Shown: piece after piece, positions 1-12,875 of the stretch
Layout of the letters: the number at the start of each line of letters is the position of its first letter
How positions within the stretch are numbered: the stretch's first letter is position 1
Origin: Craterostigma plantagineum
Lineage: Eukaryota; Streptophyta; Magnoliopsida; Lamiales; Linderniaceae
DNA: 64,000 nt
Assembly (NCBI GenBank): GCA_027422505.1
Contig: JAPQWV010000002.1
Span: 30,234,501-30,298,500 of the forward strand
Reading direction: 5' to 3'
Position numbers and translations under genes: made by a program
The notes under the pieces: generated by a model
Told to the model about the DNA's origin: nothing
What the model saw: only the letters and a program-made list of their open reading frames with translations
Database searches by the model: none

Positions 1-680
1 GGAGGCGTACGGGAATAATCTCCAGGCATGTTCTGCTGCATCGACAGAATGATGCACCTTATACCTCGTCGGGTCTGCTGGCATGACCGCCTTCCGTGGC
101 GGATTCATCGGCGGCGGGATGACCTGCACGTACCCCAACTGGCGCAACACTCTCGAGGGCGAGTAGGGCTCAACGATGTCGCGATATATAACCCATCCCA
201 TGAAAATCGTCCTCAGCTGCTGCGACATTGGATCGGGACCGTACGGCAGCCAAGCAACCTGAAAACATTTTAGAAATTGTATATCATCCCACGAAAGTAT
301 AGACTTAAATTGTTAAGATACCTCGCTTGCAGACATGACATCTATCTGACGGCGGATAGCAATCAAGCGGTGGACCGTCCGCTCTGGAGGACATACAGAC
401 CACATGCGTGATCGTGCCTCGCCAGGCTCAACATGATGGGGGAGACGTTGTGGGCGGAAGCATGGGAAGTACTCGTAGATCCACGCCTGCAGTAACGAGA
501 GGCACCCAGCTAATCCCCTCGCATCCGCCCTGCTTGCTATGGCCCCTGCACCTCGTCATCGATGCGGGGCGCGATGTGCCCCAGATAACTACGGAGCACC
601 TCGTCATCATATGGACCACCGGGCTGTGGCCCCTGCACCCTCCACGAATCGTCATCCGTGACCCTGGAGCGCTTGCTCCC
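1..680 (-). CDS. Plant mobile domain (PMD) protein, partial, transposon-type
   Basis: The minus strand reads as a PMD-type protein in two exons. The upstream exon (about 680 to 322) contains LLQAWIYEYFPCFRP and then CPPERTVHRLIAIRRQID. A GT donor at 321/320 and an AG acceptor at 260/259 join it to a second exon from 258 to the window edge. That exon reads VAWLPYGPDP, FMGWVIYRDIVEPYSPSRVLRQ and a proline-rich stretch. These are hallmark blocks of the aminotransferase-like plant mobile domain, found both in MAIL-type genes and in genes carried by Mutator-like elements. The reading stays open to the edge, so the 3' end is missing. The upstream border is uncertain: I could not place a start codon. 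The neighbouring palindromic array and repeats favour a transposon-borne copy over a cellular MAIL gene. Confidence 0.62.
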
Positions 681-971
681 TATTTCATTTTTCACGAATA
701 ACGCAAAAATAAATTTAATTTCTTTTACGTATTTTAAGACACGACATCGCATGTCAGTTTATAGAGGAGAATGGAATTACCTGAGGAGGCCGGTGGCAGA
801 TCGTCGCCGGATGACTCAAACGATGCTCCATCATCCGGCACACCATGATCCGCATGCGGATCGTAATCCGCATATACGGACTGCGAAGCAGCTGCTCGCT
901 TTCGCCTCTCCTCCAACGGGGGGGGTCTACTGCTTCCTCCGGGTAGGGTCTTTCCACCCACGGTCTGTAAT

Positions 972-1434
972 TAAAATTTTTTTTTAAAAAAAAAAATAAA
1001 AAAAAATTAATGACCGAAAATTAATTTCGGTCAGTACTGGTACCGACCGAAAATTAATTTCGGTCAGTACTGGTACCGACCGAAATTTAATTTCGGTCAG
1101 TACTGGTACCGACCGAAATCACATTTCGGTCAGTACTGGTGCTGACCGAAATCAAATTTCGGTCGGTACAGTGCCGACCGAAATTTAATTTCGGTCAGCA
1201 CTGTACTGACCGAAACATGATTTCGGTCAGCACTGTACCGACCGAAACATAATTTCGGTCGGTACCAGTACTGACCGAAACATGATTTCGGTCAGTACCA
1301 GTAGTGACCGAAATTAAATTTCGGTCGGTACCAGTGCTGACCGAAATTATGTTTCGGTCAGTACTGGTACCGACCGAAATTTGATTTCGGTCAATTTTTT
1401 TTTATTTTTTTTTATTTTTTTTTTCGCCGAACGG
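972..1434. repeat. Palindromic tandem array inside one large inverted repeat
   Basis: About twelve units of roughly 32-33 bp lie between about 1011 and 1394. Each unit is itself a perfect or near-perfect palindrome, GACCGAAAT-n3-ATTTCGGTC. The 12-bp linkers read AGTACTGGTACC in the left half and the reverse complement GGTACCAGTACT in the right half, with a transition near 1160-1210. The array is flanked by an A-rich run on the left (980-1010) and a T-rich run on the right (1394-1432). The whole block is therefore an imperfect hairpin of about 460 bp. Such GACCGAAA palindromes recall subterminal repeats of plant CACTA elements, but I see no CACTA terminus here. Confidence 0.85.
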
Positions 1435-1777
1435 AAATACAGTTTAATTGAGACGAAATTCGAACGATGTTTTACGTTAATTTGGCTTACCTGTCGTGAA
1501 AAAAAGCCCTTTCCCTTTCCTAGTCCTTGTCGGCGATCCATTGCGATTTTAGTTTTTTTTGTCTGATTTGGATATGCGATTTGAAAAGTGTTGTCTGGAC
1601 AAGGTTTAAATAGATATTTTTCTTTTTTTATTATAATTTTCTCTTTTTAAATTAATTTAAATAGCATAAGGGCAAAATCGTCTTTTTTCAGCCCTTTAGG
1701 GGGCGGTAACAAGTAAAAAGGGGGCGGTGAATAGCAATCCAGTAAATAAAAAACGTTACTCTCTGTGTTAAGCTGCT
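1435..1777. other. Gene-free stretch with a possible Mutator-like terminus
   Basis: AT-rich sequence with no coding signal. At 1697-1740 there are two GGGGGCGGT boxes, the second continuing as GGGCGGTGAATAGCAATCC. This resembles terminal sequence of some plant Mutator-like elements and would suit an element carrying the PMD gene to its left. The opposite end lies outside the window, so this is unproven. The polygalacturonase promoter must lie partly here. Confidence 0.3.
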
Positions 1778-3697
1778 ATGCGGACAAACACCATGGACGA
1801 CCTTGCAAGAGCTATGCCCAGAACTCGAGTAAGCAAAAGCTCCTTCCATCATCATCAGCACTCTGATTCATTTTGTATCAAAAATACATTCTTTTTATTG
1901 TTTTCTATTCAGGCACTTTATGCATTCTTGTACATACTCTTTGCAACGCTTGTGTCGAAGCCGAATCTAGTTCGATGCCGGCAATTAAGCCATTACTGGG
2001 ATTATTTCGAGTACTGCTCTGTGAACTGTAGGGCCCACAGCGCTTCTCTGACGGACTTCGGCGGAGTGGGCGACGGAGTGACGTCGAACACAAAGGCGTT
2101 TCAGGCGGCCGTCGATCACCTGAGCCAATACGATTCCGACGGCGGGTCTTTGCTGTACGTCCCACCTGGGAATTGGCTGACTGGGAGCTTTAATCTTACA
2201 AGTCACTTCACCTTGTACCTTCATCGCGACGCTGTTCTCCTCGCTTCCCAGGTTTTTTTTCCTTGAAGAAATCCCAAGTCATTCATCAGTTCGACCCTCC
2301 ATTGTTGAATGATGTTGAGCTCGGCAAAGTGTTTGATTTGTTTTTACAGGACGAAAGCGAATGGGCTGTGATAGATCCACTGCCTTCGTACGGACGAGGC
2401 AGAGACGCCGAAGGTGGAAGATACATCAGTTTGATCTTCGGAACCAACTTGACCGACGTGGTCATCACAGGTTTGATACTGATAAAAAAAAAAAAACACA
2501 TTTTCTTGGGACAAGGTAATGCTTTTTATGACGAGAGATTATTGACTGCTGTGTGTAATAACAACAAAACTCAGGCGAGAATGGGACGATAGATGGTCAG
2601 GGACATTCATGGTGGGACAAGTTTCACAGGGGAGAGCTTCGATACACAAGGCCTTACCTCATCGAAATAATGTTCTCCGAGAATGTTCAGATATCCAACT
2701 TGACCCTCGTCAACTCTCCCTCTTGGAACGTTCATCCTGTATATAGCAGGTCTTTTAATAAATAATACGCCAAGAAATTCTCAGATATATTGATAACCCA
2801 TGTTAAAAAATTAGATCTTCCATGTTCAGCAATGTCGTCGTCCAAAGCCTGACGATAATCGCTCCTATTAGATCCCCAAACACCGATGGCATAAATCCAG
2901 GCAAGTAACAGACATGTGAAAAAGGGCCTCTACAGCTTTCTATTACAACCCTTAATAATATAACACATATAATTCTTGCAGATTCTTGCACGAATACGAG
3001 GATAGAGGACTGCTACATAGTGTCGGGAGATGACTGCGTAGCAGTTAAAAGTGGATGGGATGAGTATGGAATAGCCTTCGGTATGCCCACGAAGCAGCTA
3101 CTCATAAGAAGGCTAACCTGCATTTCGCCCACGAGCGCCGTAATAGCGTTGGGGAGCGAAATGTCGGGAGGAATCGAAGATGTTAGGGCAGAAGACATAA
3201 CTGCCATAGATTCAGAATCTGGAGTAAGGATCAAGACAGCGGTCGGGCGAGGAGGGTATGTAAAGGACATATACGTAAGGAGAATGACTATGCACACAAT
3301 GAAGTGGGCTTTTTGGATCACGGGGAACTATGGGTCCCACGCTGACAGCAACTACGATCCCAATGCTTACCCTGTGATTCAGAACATCAACTACAGAGAT
3401 ATGGTTGCCGAGAATGTAACCATGGCGGGTAATTTGCAGGGGATTTCGGGCGATACTTTCACTGGGATTTGTATATCTAATGTTACTATCGGGCTGGCGA
3501 AGAAGGCGAAGAAGGTACCTTGGAACTGTACGGATGTCGAAGGGGTGTCGAGCGATGTGGTTCCTCGGGCCTGCGATCAGCTTCAAGATCAAGGGTCGGG
3601 GCTCGTCGATGGGTGTAATTTCCCTGAAGAAGGCTTGCAGATTGAGAACGTCCAAGTTCAGACGTGTTCGTTCAGGAGGAAGCGTTTGTTAGAATGA
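1778..3697 (+). CDS. Probable polygalacturonase (glycoside hydrolase family 28)
   Basis: Predicted pectin-backbone hydrolase of the secretory pathway and wall. Six exons join in frame: 1778-1828, 1913-2251, 2350-2470, 2575-2749, 2830-2900, 2982-3697, giving 490 aa. An N-terminal hydrophobic segment (ALYAFLYILFATLV) follows exon 1. The GH28 core begins at SLTDFGGVGDGVTSNTKAF. NTDG (about 246-249), GDD (268-270) and RIK (335-337) are present. The usual G-H-G motif is not: the equivalent segment (301-312) reads SPTSAVIALGSE, as in a plant clade annotated as probable polygalacturonases, so activity should not be assumed. The exon 5 donor is GC rather than GT. Intron 1 (84 nt) is stop-free and in phase. 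The gene is convergent with the MAP kinase; the two stop codons are 185 bp apart. Confidence 0.9.
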
Positions 3698-3882
3698 ATA
3701 ACAAACACTTCGAAGTGATCAGAACTTAAAAAGGATTCATTCACGTAATTTGGTTTGTGAAATCTAGTAATCTGTCTGAACTTGGACAAGTGAAAAAGTG
3801 TTTCTTTTTAAGAGCAATGATATGTCACTAGTTAACTAGAATCAAAATCTCAGATAAGTTACATAATCTTACAGTATTTCAA

Positions 3883-5505
<1,623 letters not shown>

Positions 5506-6144
5506 GTAATTAAACAAAAGGGAGTCGCTGGAATGCTAATCCGAGCTGGTAATTGCTGACATCTTTCTCCTTTCTTCGCAGGTGAGCTGAATGGGCATTC
5601 GTAGGAAGAGTTTTTTGAACTTTGTCACAGAGCAGAGGTTTGAAATTCAAAATCTTCGGTGAGCTTGCAATTTACACGGTACAGTTGGGCTTTCTAAGAC
5701 AATAAATTAATGAATAGATAAATACTCCCCATTTCTAGACAAAAGCGATGTCTTAGATTTTCCGCTTATTCAAGAATGATGACTTAAAGATTGCTACTGT
5801 GGCGATTTAGTATTACAAATTTACAACTTCATCATATGTCGTAGTTCAAAAATGAAAATCACATGCCAAATAATTAACTGCTCTATGAAGCTTGAATAGT
5901 ATTTGTCACGAGTCATTAGTCGTTCAAGGTGAGTTTTTGCATTTGATGTAGACTTCTATTACATGGCCGTTTTGACATTTACATGGGTATAAGTTCTTTG
6001 TGTACGAGTATACGCGGATGTTGTTGATACGGTATTTTGACATGTTTGACATGTGTGTAATTATATGAATTGTGTTTGATAGATGTGTTTGAAGTATGTA
6101 TAGGTGTGTATGGATTAGTGATACACACCTCATACCGACCTTAA
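5506..6144. other. Upstream region of the MAP kinase
   Basis: AT-rich intergenic DNA upstream of the minus-strand kinase. I see no gene, RNA or clear repeat. It ends at the TAA target duplication (6142-6144) of the adjacent Harbinger-type element. Confidence 0.5.
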
Positions 6145-7199
6145 GAGTGTGTTTGGTTGGGGGTTTAAGGGGGGTTAGGATAAATTAAAGTAGGGTTTGG
6201 TTAGTATCTTTATTTAAAGGTGAGTTTTAATTAAGCCCCTTTAATAACTCTTATGAGGTATTAATTAAATCCACACATCATGGTCCCATTAGCTAATCCC
6301 ACTTGTACTTGACCTAATTATCCTTATTCCAATATTTTAATTAATCAACGCAATCCTCCTCTCTCTTCTCAGAAATCACGATCAAGCATCAAACCGTCTG
6401 CTCTTCCTCTGCTCTTCCTCCAAACAGCTCGTGCTTCCTTTCTTCATTGATGTTATTGACTCTTCTTAAACCCGTCTTCATTATGAAATCTTTTTTCAAG
6501 CACGCCACCGTCGAACTCCAAACAATTCTATTTGTCTGAGAAAGTAAGGCTCGACATTTTGTCAGAGAAAGAAAGTATAGTACGTTTGATGGTGAATTCC
6601 CCAACGTCTGCACGTTGGTTGCAAGAAACTGAAATCTCACCCCACATAGCCAAAATTGCTGAGGTGGCGTGGATTACAGGAATCATTGTCCTAAATCCTC
6701 GCCCGCCGCACCCATTGTTCTGTTCATATTTTTATACAGTACATTGGCCAATTTCATACTGATTGAGCCGATAAATCATGAAAAAGATCAAATGATTGAA
6801 AATGACAGAAATTGAAGACTATTTTGTGGTTTTATCTTTTTCTCAGAGCAATTTCTTGCTCTGCTTGGAATCTTTATATTGCCGTGACATTGTTTATCTA
6901 TTTTTTGGTTTTATGTTTGCTGGACTAGAATCAAACAAATGAATGGCAGGCGCAGAACTAAACGATAAGATTTATCAAATTAATTGATAATTGATTTCAA
7001 GATTACAAAATAATGTTTAAGGGTAAAAGCGTAATTCAATATAATTAAACCCCAATACTATCTAAACCCATCTACCAAACATATCAGACGTCGTTACTTA
7101 ATCCTATCAACCAAACACCACATAAAACTCATACCCCCATTAAATAAACCCAACCTAAACTAATACCATCTAAACACATCCCTCCAACCAAACAGGCTC
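6145..7199. mobile_element. PIF/Harbinger (Tourist-like) non-autonomous element
   Basis: The ends are inverted repeats, GAGTGTGTTTGGTTGG on the left and (reverse complement) GAGCCTGTTTGGTTGG on the right. They are flanked by TAA on both sides (6142-6144 and 7200-7202), the 3-bp target duplication typical of PIF/Harbinger elements. Internal blocks near both ends repeat GTTTGGTT-type motifs and G- or C-rich runs in inverted orientation. No transposase is visible in about 1,055 bp; the ORFs inside are short and unconvincing. It is long for a Tourist MITE, so it is probably a deletion derivative or carries unrelated filler. Confidence 0.75.
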
Positions 7200-7307
7200 T
7201 AAAGGAATTTCAGTGAAGTTGGCAAGTAGGGATTTCAGTGAATCATATTGAGAGAGAAAATGTATAGCAGTTACATATAATATACATATTAGATAAAGGT
7301 GAATCTA

Positions 7308-7712
7308 TAAAAAAATACCCAATTGTATATAAAATTCGCAAGTCAGTACTCATGTCAGAAATTTTTTTATATAAGTACACGTTCAACTGTGCGTACTATT
7401 TTTCCGTTCTTGACGTACCTTTTTATATGCGTATTGCGTACCACGTCACGCATTTATATGGTACCCATATATGGTACCTATATACATTCCGTACCGTACC
7501 TTGCGGCTGACTATATGATGGTACTATTTTCTAGTTGTATTACGTACCACAATACGTTTCTCTATGGTACCTAAATATGTGATATGATGTACCTTGCGGC
7601 GGGCATGTAGCAATGTGCAAAAAATTTATTCTGACTGCATATAACAAACACTGACAGGGTACTGACTTGCAATTTTTTTTTTTGTATTAACGGGTATTTT
7701 TCTGTAAAATTC
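7308..7712. mobile_element. Inverted-repeat element (MITE-like), family unassigned
   Basis: The left end has AAAAAAATACCC and, about 20 bp inside, CGCAAGTCAGTAC. The right end has the reverse complement of both (GTACTGACTTGCAA, then GGGTATTTTTCTGT). The interior contains several GGTACC and GTACC-rich segments and no coding signal. I could not define a target-site duplication, so borders are approximate. Confidence 0.5.
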
Positions 7713-7885
7713 CCTTAGATAAATGGATGTATACATATACAGAACACGCTTTCTTTATTCACACCAAACCTCAGGAAATTATAGGTTTAAATACATTATT
7801 ATGCAAAAAAAATTAAGAAAAAAGTTCATGGAATAAATATAAATAGAAGTCCACCACATAGTTATGTATTGTTTTAATATGTCAG

Positions 7886-9571
7886 TCATAGAGTTGCCGG
7901 AAAAGGAGAGAGCAAAGTGTTAACATTTGACGACGAAGTAGCAATGTCAATCCCTTCGAACTGTGCAGCTTCTTCTTCTTCGTTGTGCTCCCAAAAGAAA
8001 TAACTCGAACACTGATTTGCTGCATCAACCCACTCATTCACCTCGTGATTTCTCTGCAAGCAATTAAATGCTGACAAGTGTCCCATCATCTCCCCCGTCG
8101 TCCCTGCAATGGGCGAGCCATTGACGACGACGCTCTCCACCATGTTCATCTCCATGAACGGCGTAAAATAATTATTAGCACCCAATTGATCATCATGGTT
8201 ATCCACTGCGCTGCTTGTCAACTGAAGTTGCTGATGATATTCAAAGTTACTATGGCTGCTATTATTAACCTGCTGCTGCCATGTTTCTGACGAACTAATT
8301 ACCAGCCCTGGATTACTTTCCTCGAAAATCATCGTTTGATGATCTGTTATTTGATGCGACTTCTCGTTAGTGCTCGATCCTTCCAGGTTATTGGAAGGTC
8401 CAATGTCGAACATGAAAGTGGATGAGTTAATTGGTAATAATAAGGGAAACGATTGGACATGTGGGGCTATTAGTTGTTCTTGATTATTGTGAAATAGTTT
8501 AATCTGCTGCTGGCTAATTGAAGATGCTGATGAAGTGGTTGTCGATGATAAGTTATTCGTCGAGGGTTTTCTTATCTTCTTCTTGATCCATGAGTTCCAG
8601 TAATTCTTGATCTCATTGTCTGTTCTCCCAGGTAAATGGCTGGCTATATGAGCCCATCTAATTATGCATAAAATTTCAGATCGATCATTCGTCAAAGACA
8701 ATATCAGATATATATTTGAAAAAATAGTTGCAAGTAATTGAGGGTTTTTCTTAGTTTCCCAACAAAGTTTGAATATAATAAAACGACAGATAAATGTTGG
8801 GAAAGCTACGTACACTAGTAATGGTGTTGTAATAATTAACAACTTTGACTCGATAGGTTGCATTGTGTTTTCACAGAGAATATATACCCTTTCTATTAAT
8901 ATAAGCAAGCTTTTTCGGACATAGGCTCCGTAACTACTTGAGTGATTTTCATGGCTGCTAATTACCTTGTAAGTGAAGTGACGTACACGAGGAGTTCATT
9001 AATTAAATAGTTATAGTCAACAAACACTCCTCACGTTAATCAATTTCAAGTAATCCTCCATTTCTTCTAGATCTCACTAATGGATATCTTATATTGCTTC
9101 ATCACTAGAGTTTACTTTCTGATGATATGCAAATTAAACAGTAAAGAGAAACATAAAAAAAAAATGAAAAACAAAACTAAATAAAGCCAAGTAAATGAAC
9201 CTGTTCCCAACTGCTGCATGAAGATTGATGATTAGCTTTTCCTCTTCAGGTGTAAACCTTCCTCTTCTAATGTCTGGCCTCAGATAGTTTATCCATCTCA
9301 AGCGACAACTTTTCCCACATCTTTGAAGCCCTAATCTCAGAATTTTCATTCACTAACTTAAAATATACTTTCGAGCATATTCGTATGCACACTAATGAAC
9401 CCAGGAAAATAATCATATGTAAAGATCAAAAAAGGAACCTGCTTTTTCAGGGACTTCACTCCAGCAACCATAGCCATGAGTGGTTATGTAACGAATGAGC
9501 TTTTCGTCTTCTTCAGGCGACCATAAGCCCCTCTTAACCTTCTGCTGATTGCAGCAAGAATGATGCCCCAT
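7886..9571 (-). CDS. MYB103: R2R3-MYB transcription factor, MYB103-like
   Basis: Nuclear DNA-binding regulator. Three exons on the minus strand join in frame: 9571-9439, 9330-9201, 8657-7886, giving 344 aa. The N-terminus [23 protein letters not shown] opens the R2 repeat; R3 follows through [13 protein letters not shown] to [22 protein letters not shown]. The intron positions, after EKA and within GNR, are the standard ones for R2R3-MYBs. The acidic C-terminus contains [12 protein letters not shown], which I recognise from Arabidopsis MYB103, a secondary-wall regulator needed for ferulate-5-hydroxylase expression and syringyl lignin. Orthology is inferred from this match at both ends; function in this species is inference. 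The middle is Asn/Ser/Gln-rich and divergent, as usual for the family. No sign of damage. Confidence 0.9.
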
Positions 9572-10931
9572 GTATTTTTTTTCTGAAAAAAAGAAAATTA
9601 AATATATAATTAGGGATATGATCTATTGCAAGGAACAAAGATATATCTCGCTCTTGATGTAAATCTTGAGCAATAAATATGTTGGGAGTTTAGGTTTTTC
9701 CGACATGAGTCCCCCCATTGGACCCCTGTAATAGGGTCCCTGATGTGCTCCTATCTAACACCGAAATGACAGTTTATCAACTGATTCTGCGTAGTATTGC
9801 TAAAAGTCGTCTTTGTAATTCTTTTCATTGCTATTTTTATTCTACGTAGACGATATAATGTAATAATACGTAACAGAATCTCACGTAGTCGTCTTAGTCT
9901 TTTTTTTTGAGAGCTGGCCGACAATTATGGACGTGTATCCCAAGCGTCATAAAATAGTTTCCCTACAGATTCTTTAAAATGAAGAAACCCTCTTTCTATT
10001 TTGAGATGGATTGATTAACGTTTTGGACCAGTCAGTAAAGGGATATGTCTTTTGAAAATTATGGAAGTATGATATCAAGAACTTGTTTGAAAAAGATGAT
10101 CAAACTTGGATAATAAGCACTGTGATCACAATCAGAAAATTTATCAAACAAGTTGGGCGTAAATAAACGAGTCGAGCTTGAGCAGTCGTCGTCTGATCAA
10201 TAGTGCTCGATGATATTTATTAAGCTCGAGCAATTTATAAGTGAATCTGCCCATTGAATTCGTAGATCATTACATCAATCCACGTAACGTAAGTCTTTAT
10301 ATACATAAGTATATTGCTCGACTGTGTGAACATGGAATTGTAATGGAAGCTTGGTCTAGGACATGATGGTAAATATATATTTATACATGTGTGTTTGTCT
10401 ATATTGTTGCGTGTATAACTCGGTAACTACATATATATTACTAGAAAAAAACACGAAGAACACATTAATTTATATGTTAATTGACTTGACAGTGAGAGGA
10501 GAGAAGGCGTTGATGCTAATCATCCACCACACTTAGATGTAAGAGAAGCTGAATTTCGAAGTAATCTGCAAATCATTCCAAGAAAAGGATACTTTAGAGG
10601 AGTGAGAGAATGTTAATTAAATTCAAAAATTAAGAAAATGATTACCGCTTAGCTTTAAGTGGGGGCAATGGGGTGGCATTATTGCTTCGGGCCTACTTCC
10701 ATAGGAGAACATGATAATAAATTTATAATGAAAAATAATTAATAGTTTCTTAATAATGTAGGCTAAGCTAAGTAGTATAGTCTATGCTTCGCATCAAATC
10801 ACTGTTTTCATTCAATGGAAAGGTTAAGCTTACACTTTATGGCAAAACTCGAAACTCGGTAAGACTGCATGGTATTTAATCATAAGATATGGAGTCACGT
10901 CAGCTGATTAATCATGCCTCGAGTGTAATAT
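9572..10931. other. Intergenic region upstream of the MYB gene
   Basis: About 1.36 kb of AT-rich DNA containing the MYB promoter. I see no gene, RNA or clear element. The stretch 10150-10230 has GAGCTTGAGC-like inverted motifs, too short to call. Confidence 0.4.
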
Positions 10932-11059
10932 ACTTCCTCTATATCACTTAAGACTTTCCAAAAATTAATGGACACGTAAATTAAGAAACAACATTTTGTT
11001 AAAATTACAGTACGCTTTTAAAGTATCTAGAGAGAAAATCTATTAGTCGGCACGCAAAT

Positions 11060-11322
11060 TGTCGCGCCCCGACCCGCATCACAGGCACGACAACCACCGC
11101 GTTTCTCAATAAACGCTAGGCTCGATATCAACCATTTGTTGTAGAATGAGAAGAAAACACGAGCAAGAAATAAAATAACATATTTACACATATATCAACG
11201 ATGTTTCATACAAAACAGATGGTCTCGACATATTGAACAAATGAAGGAAGGAATTTACAGATCAACTCTTCTTCCAAAAGTAACACTGTCAATGGATCCA
11301 AGGGAAAGGACTACTGCACCCA
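11060..11322 (+). repeat. Left arm of the long terminal inverted repeat
   Basis: Matches the reverse complement of 15552-15816 with scattered substitutions. Shared landmarks include AATAAACGCTAGGCTCGATAT, here 11108-11128, and CAATGGATCCAAGGGAAA near the inner border. Similarity stops abruptly after the CTACTGCACCCA block. Confidence 0.85.
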
Positions 11323-12875
11323 TTAGGGTTCACTAATCATCACGCCATCGGCGATGCGAGCTCGATTGTCTGATTCATCAAAGCCTGGGCTTGTCTGAAC
11401 TATCAAGAAGACGATGCTCTAAAAGTCGCGAAATTGCTGCCCTTCTTTGTCTATTTTCTTCTGACACAAAGACACTGTAATAGAAAGAAAAATGAAGGAT
11501 TTTAATGCAATTAAGAAAGATCAATCGCATCTAACGGTTCCAAACGCATAGATGGGTCCATATGAGGAAAGAGAGTGTATCAAACGCATTTTGGGTTTCG
11601 TTTTGGTGTTCGATTGGAGTAAATTTACCTCAAATTTTGGGTTTTAGTGTTCGGTTGGAGATGCACTTAAGCAAAGAGAAAGGGAGAAATCTCAGAAACT
11701 TGATCATCTAGGTATAGAGCTTACTGAAATCGAGCTATAGAGGTGAGAAGTGTTCTGTTTCCAACTAAAGTCAGTTGCGAAACCAAAATTTCTGCTGTAA
11801 ATTTTCTGGTTTTCGCAGCTCTTGTATTTCACGTTGTTGACCTAGCTACGATTATCGGACTTACGAAACTTGTTTCTGTGGAAAGTTAACTCTCTTAGGT
11901 GGTCATAGTCGCTTGAATCGGTTCAATCCGATTCCCCGATTTTTTGTGAACTTTTGAAGCTAACAGCGCAAATCTGAAAAACTGCTGTTTTTGCAAAAAT
12001 TATGTTGTCGCAGTGGTAGTGTTCCTGGATTTTGACCCACTTATACTTATCCGATTCCTTTGAGATTTGTAACTATCGAAAGCTAACTTCCCAACCTGTT
12101 CATAGCTACCGAAACCATCTCAATCTGACAATCCTACAATTTTCTATGATTTTTTTGAAGTAGCTGATATGAATCTGAAAAATTGCAGCAACTTGAAGGA
12201 AATTTCTAACGGTAAAGTTGGTCGTTATCATCTTATTAGGCGAAGGAACATCAGTCGAGGGCTCGAAGGCAGCTTCGGGTCTTGGGGAACGCTAGGATTT
12301 GACATGGTGAGTGGGTAATACGGGGACGCCTTCCCTTCACGGGAAGTGTGGACCTCGTTGTGTCGTTTTTATTGCGATGTTCTATGTCATCGTGATATGT
12401 CGTCTTTTTACATGCAATGTCATGGTTATTGTTTGGACCTAGTGAGCCTTGCTGGCTATAGGATGTTGATATTGGTTGGTATTTATCGTATGAGTCTTTG
12501 TGATTTGGGTTGACAGTTATACGAGCTGTTGCTTGATATGGTAATGTGATACTATATCGTCCTATGACTTGATTGGTTATATGGACTCGTATTGGTCGGT
12601 CTTTGTATTGCATAAACTTGGTACCAAGTGTAGTAGCCCGAATGGCGACGTTCGGGTGAGTGGAGAGTGGCAAATCGAGTAGTAGCCCGTGGCTTGGCAC
12701 ACCCGGGTGAGTGAGGCCCAACGAGTGCACCCTTCTAGTGCCTATGATGCTATTGATTATTGTTGAAGGGTGGTCGTTGGGGAGATTAGATAGGCCAACG
12801 TCGCCGTGTGTGGGACATGCATATTATAGCCGTGGATGTGTCAGTTAGGTTCATGGTCTAGAGTACGGCGACGGA

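Noticed and set aside
1011..1394. Repeat array that superficially looks like a CRISPR array
   Set aside because: Units are palindromic and linkers are repeats themselves, not unique spacers, and the DNA is plant nuclear. It is a satellite-like hairpin array.
12251..12730. 159-aa minus-strand ORF
   Set aside because: Lies inside the solo LTR; no recognisable protein features.
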